Shown here one piece after another: positions 24,131 to 33,353 of a stretch of 64,000 nt of DNA. This DNA comes from Coliplasma sp045538555 (lineage in GTDB: Bacteria > Bacillota > Clostridia > Oscillospirales > CAG-382). A program made the translations under genes and the position numbers. Each line of letters opens with the position of its first letter. Position 1 is the stretch's first letter. The DNA lies in NCBI GenBank assembly GCA_045538555.1, contig JAZSRP010000004.1, positions 62,001-126,000 on the forward strand, written 5' to 3'. Under the pieces are notes generated by a model. The model ran no database searches, was not told the DNA's origin, and saw nothing but the letters and a program-made list of their open reading frames with translations.

Positions 24131-24869
24131 CTTCGGTCACCTCCGTGATTTTTTCGGGTCGGGAGACAAAACGAACGATTATTTCATCCTCGTTCTCGCC
24201 TTTCTCTGCGTCAATGTATCCGTCCCGAAGTGCTTCCAGCAGTGCAAGAAATATTGCCACTGCCTCGCCTCGGCCGGAAACCTTTTCAAAAAGCGAATCA
24301 AATGCCGCGGCTTGTTTTTTTTCAAGCAGGTCAAGCAGTTCAACGGTTTTTTCCTCTACCGTGAAATACCGCTCCTCGCCGATTTTTTTAAACAGCTCCG
24401 GCTCTGATCCCGAAATTTTGCTTGCCATACGTTCCGCAATTCGTGAAAACGCCTCTGCCAGCAGTTCCGCCTTGTGCTCACGGGAATAATCCTCGTGCTC
24501 AGGCAGAGAAGCGGGCTTGGTGAACGTATCATAGTGTCCTGCACTCTGCGAACGCAAAAATTCCGATGCGATCACTGCGCGCTGGTGCTCCAGCAGTGCG
24601 TCCACAAGAGGAGCGCGGGGGTCCTCTGCGTCCTCGGTGCGGGGGAGCAGCATCTTGCTTTTTATCAGCATCAGCTCCGCTGCCATGACCAAAAATTCGC
24701 TGGTGATCTCCATATTCAATTCACGCATGCTGTCAAGCACTGCCACATACTGCTCTGTGATCTCCGCAATGGGAATATCCAGAATATCGATCTTGTGCTT
24801 GGAAATAAGTGCAAGCAGCAGGTCAAGAGGGCCTTCAAACTGCTCTACTTTCAGGTTTATTGTTTCCAT
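24117..24869 (-). CDS. scpA: Segregation and condensation protein A
   Basis: 250 residues from ATG 24869 after GGTGAT. The kleisin N-terminus FEGPLDLLLALISKHKIDI and C-terminal winged helix (VAIFLALLEALRDGYIDAEK) are present. ScpA bridges the SMC heads with ScpB. The open frame extends 20 codons upstream without a ribosome site, overlapping the protease gene. It sits in the usual order protease, scpA, scpB, DUF2953, ytfJ. Confidence 0.96.
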   Translation of the reverse strand: METINLKVEQFEGPLDLLLALISKHKIDILDIPIAEITEQYVAVLDSMRELNMEITSEFLVMAAELMLIKSKMLLPRTEDAEDPRAPLVDALLEHQRAVIASEFLRSQSAGHYDTFTKPASLPEHEDYSREHKAELLAEAFSRIAERMASKISGSEPELFKKIGEERYFTVEEKTVELLDLLEKKQAAAFDSLFEKVSGRGEAVAIFLALLEALRDGYIDAEKGENEDEIIVRFVSRPEKITEVTEDEYE

Positions 24870-24907
24870 AAAATCACCAACAAAAACCAAATGGCTGAAA
24901 AAAATTT

Positions 24908-25630
24908 TTAACCGAAAAACAGTCCCCAAAATCCGGCTGATGCAGTTTCAAAGAGCCACATCAGTCCTTCTCTTGCAAGATGCAGCGGCATAAAGATGAT
25001 ACTGCCGATACCGTCAAGAGGCGCGGGAAGCCAGCGGATAAGAATGATACCCAGCAGGATGTATTGGGTATAAAACCTGATCCTGGCATACTTTGCCGCC
25101 ATGTGCGGAGGAAGCATGCACATCACAACGTTTGAGCCGTCAAGAGGGGGAATGGGGATGAGATTGAACAGCCCCAGACCCAGATTGAGCATTGAAAAGT
25201 AATAAAAAATGTATGAAACGATAAAAGCGATGTTTCCGTTGATCCCCAACGGAGATACTGTATACTGCCACAGGGCGCCCAAAAACGTACCCAAAAAAGC
25301 AAGAACAAAATTTGTGACAGGTCCTGCAAGAGACACAATGGCGATGTCCCGTCTGGGTTTTTTGAAATACCGTGTGTTGATAGGCACGGGCTTTGCCCAG
25401 CCAAACCCTACAAGCAGCATCATCAATGCTCCCATCGGATCCAGATGATCCAGGGGATTCAGCGACAGCCTTCCCATAGAGTTGGCGGTGGGATCGCCGC
25501 ATTTTTTTGCGGCGTAGCCGTGTGCCACCTCGTGGAGGGTCAGTGCAGGAAGCAGGGTAAGCACGGAGATGAGAAACATCAACAGCTTGTACCCAAGCGG
25601 CATATTTGAAGAAAGAATACTGAAAAGCAT
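24908..25630 (-). CDS. Site-2-protease-like zinc metalloprotease (M50)
   Basis: 240 residues with about six membrane segments. Zinc site HEVAH near residue 34 and the second motif NLIPIPPLDGSNV near 170 (the NPxxPLDG-type motif of M50). These intramembrane proteases cut membrane-bound proteins such as anti-sigma factors; the small form here, next to scpAB, is common in clostridia and its substrate is unknown. ATG after AAGGA. The gene follows gpmI after 13 bases. Confidence 0.92.
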   Translation of the reverse strand: MLFSILSSNMPLGYKLLMFLISVLTLLPALTLHEVAHGYAAKKCGDPTANSMGRLSLNPLDHLDPMGALMMLLVGFGWAKPVPINTRYFKKPRRDIAIVSLAGPVTNFVLAFLGTFLGALWQYTVSPLGINGNIAFIVSYIFYYFSMLNLGLGLFNLIPIPPLDGSNVVMCMLPPHMAAKYARIRFYTQYILLGIILIRWLPAPLDGIGSIIFMPLHLAREGLMWLFETASAGFWGLFFG

Positions 25631-25643
25631 GAAAAATCAGTCC

Positions 25644-27275
25644 TTATTTAACACGGATCATCGAGGGCTCCCAAACCTCGGGCGCCTCAAAGCCCATCAT
25701 GGTCACCACGGTTGCGGCAACGTTTGCCAGCCCGTAGCTTCCGTCGATGACCTCATAGGAATCCTTGTAAAAGTTGTCATAGATAAAGCAGGGAACAGGA
25801 TTGAGGGTATGGCTTGTCTTTGCCTTGAATTTTCCGTCTGCGTCGGCCTTGGGAAGATTGGTTTTTTTGTTGATCTCGTACATCTCATCGGCGTTTCCGT
25901 GGTCTGCGGTAATGATGGCAACACCCTTGACCTCGTCAATAGCTTTCAAAATCCTTGCCAGGCAGATATCCAGTGCTTCCACAGACAGCTTTGCGGCAAT
26001 GAAAGACCCGGTATGTCCCACCATGTCGCCGTTGGGGAAATTGACGCGGAGAGACTGGAATTTGCCGGACTTGATCTTTTCGATAAGAACGTCGGTGATC
26101 TCGGCGCACTTCATCCAGGGACGCTGTTCAAAGGGAACGGTGTCGGAGGGAATCTCAATGTACTCCTCCAGCTCCTCGGAGAATTTTCCGGAGCGGTTTC
26201 CGTTCCAGAAATATGTGACGTGGCCGTATTTTTGTGTCTCGCTGATAGCGAGCTGGCAGACACCCTTGTTTACCAGCAGCTCGCTCATTGTGTTGCTGAT
26301 CTCGGGAGGAGAAACAAGGTATCTGGAGGGAATATGTGCATCGCCGTCGTATTCCAGCATTCCTGCAAACACAACGTTGGGAACACGTACTCTGTCAAAT
26401 TTGTCAAAATCGGATCCCGCTTCAAAAGTTTTTGAGATCTCGATTGCCCTGTCGCCTCTGAAATTGAAGAACACCACGCTGTCGCCGTCGTTGACGGTGC
26501 CTACGGGAGCTCCGTTTTCTGCAATAACAAAAGGAAGAAGATCCTGGTCGATGGCACCGGTCTCGTTGCGGATGACCGTGATTGCCTCCTCAGCGGATGC
26601 AAACTGTCTGCCCTCGCCAAGCACGTGAGTTCTCCAGCCCTTTTCTACCATTGACCAGTTTGCCTCGTAGCGGTCCATGGTGATGACCATTCTTCCGCCG
26701 CCCGATGCAATGCGTGCGTCAAAGGAAGAGTCGTTGAGGGATGCCAAAAAATCCTCAAAGGGAAGCACGTATTCCAGGGCACTGGTCTCGCCTACGTCAC
26801 GCCCGTCAAGAAGAATATGAACTCTGACTTTGGATATGCCGTCCTCTTTTGCTCTGATGATCATTGCCTTGAGATGGTCGATGTGGGAGTGAACGTTTCC
26901 ATCGGAGAAGAGCCCGAGAAAATGAAGAGTGCTGTTTTTTGCGTTTTCCGAGATCTGTTTCCAGGAGTCGCTTTCAAACATTCTGCCCGACTCGATGGCT
27001 TGCGAAACCAGCTTTGCGCCCTGTGCAAAAACCTGACCTGCACCCAGCGCGTTGTGCCCAACCTCGGAGTTGCCCATGTCGTCGTCGGAGGGGAGACCCA
27101 CAGCGGTGCCGTGAGCTTTGAGAGAAAGCATGGGATAGTTTGCAAAGAGCATATCAAGGGTGGGGGTGTCAGCCGCTTTGATGGCGTTGCCCTCAACTCT
27201 GTCGCACAGTCCGATGCCGTCCATAACGATTGTAACTACGGGGCGGTTTTCTGCCCCAAAAATACTTTTTGCCAT
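25644..27275 (-). CDS. gpmI: 2,3-bisphosphoglycerate-independent phosphoglycerate mutase
   Basis: 543 residues. IVMDGIGLC near the start supplies a metal-binding Asp; MGNSEVGHN carries the phosphorylated Ser; HLLGL-type and HIHLD-type motifs appear as HFLGLFSDGNVHSHIDHL and HILLDGRDV; TADHGNADEM gives the C-terminal metal site. It interconverts 3- and 2-phosphoglycerate with Mn2+ in glycolysis. ATG after AAAGGGA. First gene of the operon that continues into the protease and scpAB, and divergent from nusB. Confidence 0.97.
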   Translation of the reverse strand: MAKSIFGAENRPVVTIVMDGIGLCDRVEGNAIKAADTPTLDMLFANYPMLSLKAHGTAVGLPSDDDMGNSEVGHNALGAGQVFAQGAKLVSQAIESGRMFESDSWKQISENAKNSTLHFLGLFSDGNVHSHIDHLKAMIIRAKEDGISKVRVHILLDGRDVGETSALEYVLPFEDFLASLNDSSFDARIASGGGRMVITMDRYEANWSMVEKGWRTHVLGEGRQFASAEEAITVIRNETGAIDQDLLPFVIAENGAPVGTVNDGDSVVFFNFRGDRAIEISKTFEAGSDFDKFDRVRVPNVVFAGMLEYDGDAHIPSRYLVSPPEISNTMSELLVNKGVCQLAISETQKYGHVTYFWNGNRSGKFSEELEEYIEIPSDTVPFEQRPWMKCAEITDVLIEKIKSGKFQSLRVNFPNGDMVGHTGSFIAAKLSVEALDICLARILKAIDEVKGVAIITADHGNADEMYEINKKTNLPKADADGKFKAKTSHTLNPVPCFIYDNFYKDSYEVIDGSYGLANVAATVVTMMGFEAPEVWEPSMIRVK

Positions 27276-27422
27276 AATGTAGTCCCTTTCGGTGGATCAA
27301 TAATATATTTTAACATCTTATTATATATCTCAAATATGTTTTTTTCAAGTGCGAAATAACAATTTTTATGATTTACGGTCCTTTGTTATTACAAAAAGGA
27401 AATAAACTGTCAATTTATATGT

Positions 27423-27451
27423 TTGACATCGGCAAAAAACGGTGATATAAT
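27423..27451 (+). promoter_or_regulatory. Promoter of the nusB operon
   Basis: TTGACA (27423-27428), 17 bases, TATAAT (27446-27451), 54 bases before the nusB ATG: a consensus sigma-A promoter. Confidence 0.88.
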
Positions 27452-27505
27452 AGCATGAATAATTATGTTTATATTTTTTGTAACTTCAAAGTCAAGGAGT
27501 GCAAT

Positions 27506-27949
27506 ATGACCAGAAGAGAATCAAGAGAAGCCGCTATCGGACTTTTGTACGAGCTTTCCTTCAATCCCGACAGGGAGCCGACTGACATTTTTGAAACGGC
27601 GGTGGAGGAGCGCATGGACGGGACAGTCAGCGCTTTTACAAAAAAGCTGTTTTTCGAGACCGTGTCAAGGATCGATGAGCTGGATCAAAGGATCGCTTCC
27701 TGTGCAGACAACTGGCGTATAGACCGAATCGGAAAGGTGCTGCTGGCAGTGCTTCGTCTGGCGGCATGCGAGATAGGTTATTTTGAGGAGATCCCTGTGG
27801 AGATCACTGTCAACGAGGCGCTGGAGCTTACCCGAAAGTTTGACTGCGAGGAATCGGTGGGGTTTGTAAACGGCGTGCTCGGAAAGCTGGCAAAGGGCGT
27901 CACAAAGCCCAACGCAAGGAAAAAGACAGATGATACCGACAATGCGTGA
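27506..27949 (+). CDS. nusB: Transcription antitermination factor NusB
   Basis: 147 residues from ATG 27506 after AAGGAG. All-helical NusB fold: TRRESREAAIGLLYEL, RIDRIGKVLLAVLRLAACE, IPVEITVNEALELTRKFDCEESVGFVNGVLGKL. With NusE (S10) it binds boxA RNA to promote rRNA antitermination. It overlaps xseA by 20 bases, opening a plus-strand operon that reaches the PHP gene. Confidence 0.96.
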   Translation: MTRRESREAAIGLLYELSFNPDREPTDIFETAVEERMDGTVSAFTKKLFFETVSRIDELDQRIASCADNWRIDRIGKVLLAVLRLAACEIGYFEEIPVEITVNEALELTRKFDCEESVGFVNGVLGKLAKGVTKPNARKKTDDTDNA

Positions 27950-29141
27950 CACAGAGCAGCGTGCTCTGACGGTAGAGCAGCTCAACACCTACATCAAGGA
28001 TTATCTCGGCACCTCGCCTCTGCTGTCCTCCGTGACAGTCAAGGGAGAGCTGTCAAATATCAGGGTGTACGGCGGATCGGGACATATTTATTTTACCCTC
28101 AAGGACGAAAAATCACTCATCCCCGCCACCATGTTTGGAGGCGCGTCAAAGCTTGATTTCAAGCCCGAGGATGGGATGAAGGTGGTTTGCACCGGCAGAG
28201 TGGCGGTGTTTGTCCGTGACGGACAGTATCGTTTTTATGCAGACGATATACAGCAGGAGGGTGTGGGAAATCTTTTTGTGCAGTTTGAGATGCTCAAAAA
28301 GAAGCTTCAGGCCCTGGGAATGTTTGATGAGTCCCACAAAAAAAAGATACCAAAGATACCTTTTTCCGTGGGCATAATCACTGCACCCGGCGGTGCCGCA
28401 GTGCGGGATATGATCAACGTGGCGGGGAGACGTTTTCCTGCCGCAAAGCTGATGCTCTATCCGTCGCTGGTGCAGGGGCCCAATGCGCCCGCTCAGCTTA
28501 TTTCTGCTGTAAAAGCACTGGACAGAAGCAAAAAATGTGACGTTATCATTATTGGCAGGGGCGGCGGATCTGCAGAGGATCTATGGTGCTTCAACGATGA
28601 GGCCCTTGCCCGTGCAGTGTATGAGTGTGAAACCCCCATCATCTCGGCGGTGGGTCATGAGACGGATTTTACCATCTGTGATTTTGTGGCGGATCTGCGT
28701 GCCCCCACGCCCAGTGCAGCGGCGGAGCTGGCGGTTCCCGATGCGTCTACCCTCAAGCGCCAGTTTGGAAATGTGCAGACCAGATTGTCGGTTTTGCTGG
28801 AGCAGCGGCTCAAGCTGTTTTCGCAGCGGCTTCAGGCGCTGTCCTCCCGTCCGGTGCTGACTTCTCCCCGTGCTTATTTTGACGAGCGGAGAATGACCGT
28901 GGGACGACTGGAGGAAAAATTGATCTCCGCATCACAAAACGCAGTCAGCCGTGAAAAAATGAAGCTGCGTGTGCTGGATGAAAAGCTTGGTAGTCTCAAC
29001 CCTCTTGCTATTCTGGGCAGGGGATTTTCGGTGGCGTTTGACTCCGACGGAAAAATTATCGGGAGCAAGGATCAGCTTGCTTCGGGAAAGGAATTTGAGC
29101 TTTTGCTTCACGACGGCCGTGTAAAAGCAGAGGCAAAATAA
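27930..29141 (+). CDS. xseA: Exodeoxyribonuclease VII large subunit
   Basis: 403 residues. N-terminal OB fold (VKGELSNIRVYGGSGHIYFTLKD), catalytic core with VGIITAPGGAAVRDM, IIGRGGGSAEDLWCFNDE, and SAVGHETDFTICDFVADLRAPTPS-type motif split over the same stretch, then the coiled-coil tail. It degrades single-stranded DNA from both ends. The small subunit gene xseB, usually next, is absent here: hslO starts 12 bases later. Confidence 0.96.
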   Translation: MIPTMRDTEQRALTVEQLNTYIKDYLGTSPLLSSVTVKGELSNIRVYGGSGHIYFTLKDEKSLIPATMFGGASKLDFKPEDGMKVVCTGRVAVFVRDGQYRFYADDIQQEGVGNLFVQFEMLKKKLQALGMFDESHKKKIPKIPFSVGIITAPGGAAVRDMINVAGRRFPAAKLMLYPSLVQGPNAPAQLISAVKALDRSKKCDVIIIGRGGGSAEDLWCFNDEALARAVYECETPIISAVGHETDFTICDFVADLRAPTPSAAAELAVPDASTLKRQFGNVQTRLSVLLEQRLKLFSQRLQALSSRPVLTSPRAYFDERRMTVGRLEEKLISASQNAVSREKMKLRVLDEKLGSLNPLAILGRGFSVAFDSDGKIIGSKDQLASGKEFELLLHDGRVKAEAK

Positions 29142-29153
29142 AAAACACCTTTT

Positions 29154-30041
29154 ATGGCAACGATTTACAGAGCAATGACAAGAGACGGCTCCGCAAGGGC
29201 TATTATTATGGACGGTACGGATATTGTTGAGCGTGCCAGACAGATACATCACACTACTCCCACCGCCACGGCGGCTTTGGGCAGGGTTTTGATCGCCACT
29301 TCGCTGGCGGGCTCCATGATGGGTGAAAAACAGGATCTGCTGACTTTTAGATTCAAGGGTGACGGAATCGGCGGAACAATTGTGGCATCCTCGGATTATT
29401 ACGGCAACGTAAGAGGATTTATCGAGCATCCCGAGGCAGAGCTTCCCTTGAGACCGGACGGAAAGCTCAACGTGGGCGGCATCGTGGGGAAAGGAAATCT
29501 CTATGTGCTGCGTGATGCGGGCGGAAAAGAGCCCCACGTGGGGGTTTCGGAAATAAAGACCGGAGAGATCGCTGAGGACGTAGCGTTTTATTATGCTGAG
29601 AGCGAGCAGATACCCACCCTCTGCGCTCTGGGAGTGCTGGTGGACAGAGACCGCACCGTGCTGAGAGCGGGCGGTGCGCTGATACAGCTGTTGCCCTTTG
29701 CAGACCCGGAGGTTGCGGAAAAATTGGAGCAAAACGCCAAAAAAACGCCCAGCATCACCACTCTTTTGTCTCAGGTGAGCGCAGAAAAGGCACTGGATTT
29801 TTATCTTGACGGTATCGAATACGATATTTTTGATTCCATTGACTGTGATTACAAGTGCGTCTGCAGCCGAAAGAAAACCGACGGTGCGTTGGTTTCGCTG
29901 GGCAAAAAAGAGCTTTTGAGCATGATCGAATCCGATGAGGAGACGGTGCTGACCTGCTCTTTTTGTGACAGCGTTTACAAATACTCAAAATCAGATCTCA
30001 AAAAACTTGTTTCCGAGGCAGAAAAGCATGGAAAAAACTAA
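29154..30041 (+). CDS. hslO: Redox-activated chaperone Hsp33
   Basis: 295 residues. N-terminal domain with RAMTRDGSARA and GGTIVASSDYYGNVRG; C-terminal zinc centre with the four cysteines in CDYKCVCSRK and TCSFCDSVYKY. Under oxidative stress the cysteines form disulfides, zinc is released and the protein becomes a holdase. It overlaps the following SDR gene by 14 bases. Length and Cys spacing are standard, although the usual first CxC pair reads CKCVC here. Confidence 0.96.
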   Translation: MATIYRAMTRDGSARAIIMDGTDIVERARQIHHTTPTATAALGRVLIATSLAGSMMGEKQDLLTFRFKGDGIGGTIVASSDYYGNVRGFIEHPEAELPLRPDGKLNVGGIVGKGNLYVLRDAGGKEPHVGVSEIKTGEIAEDVAFYYAESEQIPTLCALGVLVDRDRTVLRAGGALIQLLPFADPEVAEKLEQNAKKTPSITTLLSQVSAEKALDFYLDGIEYDIFDSIDCDYKCVCSRKKTDGALVSLGKKELLSMIESDEETVLTCSFCDSVYKYSKSDLKKLVSEAEKHGKN

Positions 30042-30741
30042 AATCGCTTTGATAACAGGCGGTGCAAGAGGCATAGGACGTGACATCTCTCTGGCGTTTG
30101 GCAGAGCGGGTTACCGTGTTGTTATCCATTGCAACAGCAGTGTCCGAGAGGCAGAGGAACTCTGCGCTGCCATTGGAAATGCGGAATATATCTGCTGCGA
30201 TCTGTCCCGGGACGGTTCGGTTCAAAAAATTTTGGACTTCTGTCCGGAACCAGATGTTTTGGTCAACAACGCCGGAGTGGCTCTCACCAAGCCATTTGAC
30301 ACAGTCACAGCCGAGGAATCCCAACGGCTCTACAAAATCAATTTTTTTGCTCCGCTGGAGCTTTGCCGAGGCGTTTTGCCCTCCATGATTCGCAAAAAAA
30401 GCGGGGTTATTGTCAATATTTCCTCGGTTTTTGGACAGACGGGGGGGTCCTGTGAGGTGGATTATTCCGCCTCAAAAGCGGGGCTGATCGGTCTGACCAA
30501 GGCATTGGCAAAAGAGGCGGGGCCAAGCGGTGTCCGCGTCAACTGCGTGTGTCCGGGAGCTATTGATACTGACATGAATTGTGAGCTGACTCCCGAGGAG
30601 CTGGAGCGGCTCTCAGAGGAAATCCCCCTTGACCGCCTGGGAACCTGTCGTGAAGTGGCGGAATCGGTTCTTTTTCTCTGCTCGGACGGTGCTTCCTACA
30701 TTACCGGAGCAGTGCTGGATGTAAATGGCGGATGGAGCTGA
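30028..30741 (+). CDS. FabG-like SDR oxidoreductase
   Basis: 237 residues from ATG 30028 inside the end of hslO. TGGARGIGRD, NNAG, catalytic Ser in NISSVFGQ, YSASKAG, CPGAIDTDM and VLDVNGGWS are all present, a complete classical SDR of the 3-oxoacyl-ACP reductase type. Without fatty-acid genes nearby, the substrate stays open. Embedded in the nusB-PHP operon. Confidence 0.92.
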   Translation: MEKTKIALITGGARGIGRDISLAFGRAGYRVVIHCNSSVREAEELCAAIGNAEYICCDLSRDGSVQKILDFCPEPDVLVNNAGVALTKPFDTVTAEESQRLYKINFFAPLELCRGVLPSMIRKKSGVIVNISSVFGQTGGSCEVDYSASKAGLIGLTKALAKEAGPSGVRVNCVCPGAIDTDMNCELTPEELERLSEEIPLDRLGTCREVAESVLFLCSDGASYITGAVLDVNGGWS

Positions 30742-30762
30742 AAATAAAAAAGGAGCAGGCAT

Positions 30763-31224
30763 ATGGAAAAAATTGCCCGTTTTTCAAAGGTATCACAGTC
30801 AAATTTTGACATGGATGGGTACGAGGAAATAAAGCTTCCCCAACGAGCCACGGTGGGCAGTGCGGGATACGATTTTTTTGCACCCTATGATTTTGTTCTC
30901 CTGCCCAACGAGAGCATTGTGATAAAAACAGGCATCCGAGTCAGGATAAATGACGGCTGGATGCTGATGATAATGCCCAGATCCGGCATGGGATTCAAGT
31001 ACGGAGTGCGCCTTGCCAACACGGCGGGGATCATTGATTCAGACTACTTTTTTGCCGACAACGAGGGGCATATAATGATCAAGCTTACGGGGACGGAAAA
31101 ACCCCTTGAAATTAAAAAAGGAACTGCTTTTGCTCAAGGAATCTTTGTTCCTTTTGGTATCACCGAGGATGATTTTTGTGATACCGAGCGCAGAGGCGGG
31201 TTTGGTTCCACCGATAAAAAATAA
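30763..31224 (+). CDS. dut: dUTP diphosphatase
   Basis: 153 residues, trimeric dUTPase fold. The five motifs are visible: AGYDFFAP, PRSGMGFK, GIIDSDYF, KKGTAFAQGIF, and the C-terminal RRGGFGSTDKK. It hydrolyses dUTP to dUMP, keeping uracil out of DNA. ATG after AAGGAG. A short acidic insert follows motif III (FADNEGH). Confidence 0.95.
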   Translation: MEKIARFSKVSQSNFDMDGYEEIKLPQRATVGSAGYDFFAPYDFVLLPNESIVIKTGIRVRINDGWMLMIMPRSGMGFKYGVRLANTAGIIDSDYFFADNEGHIMIKLTGTEKPLEIKKGTAFAQGIFVPFGITEDDFCDTERRGGFGSTDKK

Positions 31225-31245
31225 AATAAGAGGAATTTTTGAAAA

Positions 31246-31545
31246 ATGATAACCACAAAGCAAAGAGCTTTTCTCCGCTCTCTGGCAAACGATATGGTAC
31301 CCATCACACAGATCGGAAAGAACGGCATCACCGACAATTTGACAAAAACCATTTCCGCAGCTCTTGACGCTCACGAGCTGGTAAAACTGACGGTTCTTGA
31401 AAACTGTCCCCTTTCTCCCAAGGAAATTATGCCTCTCCTCTGTGAGGCACTGGGCTGTGAGGCAGTGCAGGTCATCGGCAAAAGAGTGGTGGTATACCGC
31501 AGATCTCCCAAAGAGGAGAACCGCTGGATCGTTTTGCCGCGATAA
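31246..31545 (+). CDS. yhbY: YhbY-family RNA-binding protein (CRM domain)
   Basis: 99 residues, essentially one CRM domain: TTKQRAFLRSLAND, QIGKNGITDNL (the GxxG loop), LDAHELVKLTVLENC and VIGKRVVVYRRS. YhbY associates with pre-50S ribosomal particles. Between dut and a PHP protein in the nusB operon. Confidence 0.94.
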   Translation: MITTKQRAFLRSLANDMVPITQIGKNGITDNLTKTISAALDAHELVKLTVLENCPLSPKEIMPLLCEALGCEAVQVIGKRVVVYRRSPKEENRWIVLPR

Positions 31546-31566
31546 AAAGTTTTTTGAGGTGAGGAT

Positions 31567-32403
31567 ATGAAGGATTTTCACATACATTATCACCTTGACG
31601 CCTGTGGAGCAGCAGAGATGACCATGCCCAATATTGAGAGGGCGTGCATTGAGCTGGGAATCAGTGAGGCGTGTGTGCTGAAGCATTATTCCGCAAAAAT
31701 GCCCAACGGAAAAAAGGACTGGATCTGCTGGCATGTTACTGCAGGTGACGATCTGAAAAAATTTTTGGCGGAATACACTGCCTATACTCCCCAAAAAGTA
31801 AAATTTCACTGCGGTGTGGAGACAGAGCTTCTCAATGACCGAGGAGATATCAACATTCCATCCGAGGATCAGGAAAAGGTGGACATGGTTCAGTGTTCTA
31901 TCCATTTTATGATCGATACAGAAAAGCTTCCCATGGATTTGATGATATATCCGGACCTGAATTTTTCACCCGAATACAACAACGATGATGGCAGACGTAT
32001 ACTGAGGGAATGGAAAGAACGAGTGGATGCCGTAGGGGCGGAATATCTTATTTCCTCCGTAGTACGGGGATATACCAACGCCATACTGAAAAACCCAAAA
32101 ATAAAAAGTCTGTCCCATATGGCAGACGGAATGAAAGCCCTCCGCCTGTATATGGCAGACGTTGACGGGGTGTCTGTTTCAAAAAAAGTAGAGATGTTTG
32201 AACCGTTGATGAAGTTGATGGCAGAGCGAAACGTGTTTTGGGAGATCGCCAACGAAAATGCAGAGCCGGCAATAATCAAGAGAGCTCACGAGCTGGGTGT
32301 GGTTCTCACTGCCACTGCTGACGGACATCAGCTGTATGAGGGCTGGGGTCCTCTTGCGGGACATATCTGTGCGGAAGAACGGCTCAAGGAGCTGTTGAAA
32401 TAA
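31567..32403 (+). CDS. PHP-domain metal-dependent hydrolase
   Basis: 278 residues. Opens with the PHP motif FHIHYHLD, then GVETELL, SIHFM, and TATADGH near the end, giving the His/Asp ligands of the PHP metal centre. The family includes histidinol-phosphate phosphatases and other phosphoesterases; no his genes are nearby, so the substrate is uncertain. ATG after GAGGTGAGG. Last gene of the operon, followed by a terminator. Confidence 0.87.
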   Translation: MKDFHIHYHLDACGAAEMTMPNIERACIELGISEACVLKHYSAKMPNGKKDWICWHVTAGDDLKKFLAEYTAYTPQKVKFHCGVETELLNDRGDINIPSEDQEKVDMVQCSIHFMIDTEKLPMDLMIYPDLNFSPEYNNDDGRRILREWKERVDAVGAEYLISSVVRGYTNAILKNPKIKSLSHMADGMKALRLYMADVDGVSVSKKVEMFEPLMKLMAERNVFWEIANENAEPAIIKRAHELGVVLTATADGHQLYEGWGPLAGHICAEERLKELLK

Positions 32404-32415
32404 TATTTTTGAGAA

Positions 32416-32456
32416 AAAATACCTGCTTTGATCGAGTCAAAGCAGGTATTTTGTTA
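32416..32456 (+). terminator. Terminator of the nusB-PHP operon
   Basis: ATACCTGCTTTGA / TCAAAGCAGGTAT around TCGAG, then TTTTG. Confidence 0.9.
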
Positions 32457-32487
32457 TTGCTGTTTTTTGTACGGGGTCAAAAAGAAA

Positions 32488-33297
32488 TTATTTCTTTTTG
32501 GAAACCAGGATGATCACCACAGCTGCGGCAACCACGACAACGCCTGCGCCTGCGATCCATACCCAAGAGGGGATACCGCCCTCGTCGGCATCATCGGTAT
32601 CGGAATCGGCATTGGATGCGGCATCGGAATCAGCATCGGAAGCTGCATCGGGAGTACTCTCAACGGGCTTTGAGGATTCTTCCTCAGAAACTGCCTCGGA
32701 TACGTCCTGGGACTCTTCTTCAGAAACTGCCTCGGATGCGTCCTCTGTTACGTCGGAGCCGCCCTCTTCCTCAAGCTTGGTAAACGTTGCGGTGCAAACG
32801 TAGGAATCGTCATACCAGTTGACGCCCTTTGTGTCGGTGGGAACGGTGAGGCCGTCAAGGTCAAGGCCGGTAAAGGTGAATCTATCGCCGATGCCCCAAG
32901 AGGAAGCATGGAGATACATTGCGTTGCAGGCATCGCTGGTATAGTCAACGTCGTTGGGGTTGTTGTTGATAGATTTGTAATCGTTGCCTGCGTTGATTGC
33001 CCAGACAAAACCGTTTTCGGGCAGGGGAAGAGCGGTGCCGTTGCCCTCGGCATAGCCGTTGGACATGGCGGTGATCTCATACACGCCGTCTTCGCCCTCA
33101 ACTGCAGTAAACTGAATGTGGAGCCACCACACTGCGCCGGAGTAGGGCTCTGTAAACACAACGCCTGCGCCTTCAACAAAGGGATCGTTGTAATGGGTCA
33201 GCCAGAAAGGATTTGATTCTGCCTCTGCTGCTGCAAAAACGGGGAGAGAGAAGCAAAGGAGTGCCAGAATCATGAGTACTGCAAAAAACTTTTTCAT
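32488..33297 (-). CDS. Secreted single-module protein with C-terminal membrane anchor
   Basis: 269 residues from ATG 33297 after AAGGAGAA. Signal peptide (1-23, ending VFAAAEA); one ~120-residue domain with VWWLHIQFTAVEGEDGVYEI, LPENGFVWAINAGND and GDRFTFTGLDLDG; a linker of Glu/Ser/Asp with SEAVSEEES twice and many DAASD repeats; then EGGIPSWVWI, one membrane segment and KKK. The domain resembles the module in the GHL10 and dockerin proteins of this window. No catalytic motif is seen, so a binding or structural role on the cell surface is likely. Confidence 0.85.
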   Translation of the reverse strand: MKKFFAVLMILALLCFSLPVFAAAEAESNPFWLTHYNDPFVEGAGVVFTEPYSGAVWWLHIQFTAVEGEDGVYEITAMSNGYAEGNGTALPLPENGFVWAINAGNDYKSINNNPNDVDYTSDACNAMYLHASSWGIGDRFTFTGLDLDGLTVPTDTKGVNWYDDSYVCTATFTKLEEEGGSDVTEDASEAVSEEESQDVSEAVSEEESSKPVESTPDAASDADSDAASNADSDTDDADEGGIPSWVWIAGAGVVVVAAAVVIILVSKKK

Positions 33298-33353
33298 ATC
33301 ATTTCTCCTTGTATTTGATTTCATTATGATTATACACCTTTTGATTTCCACTG

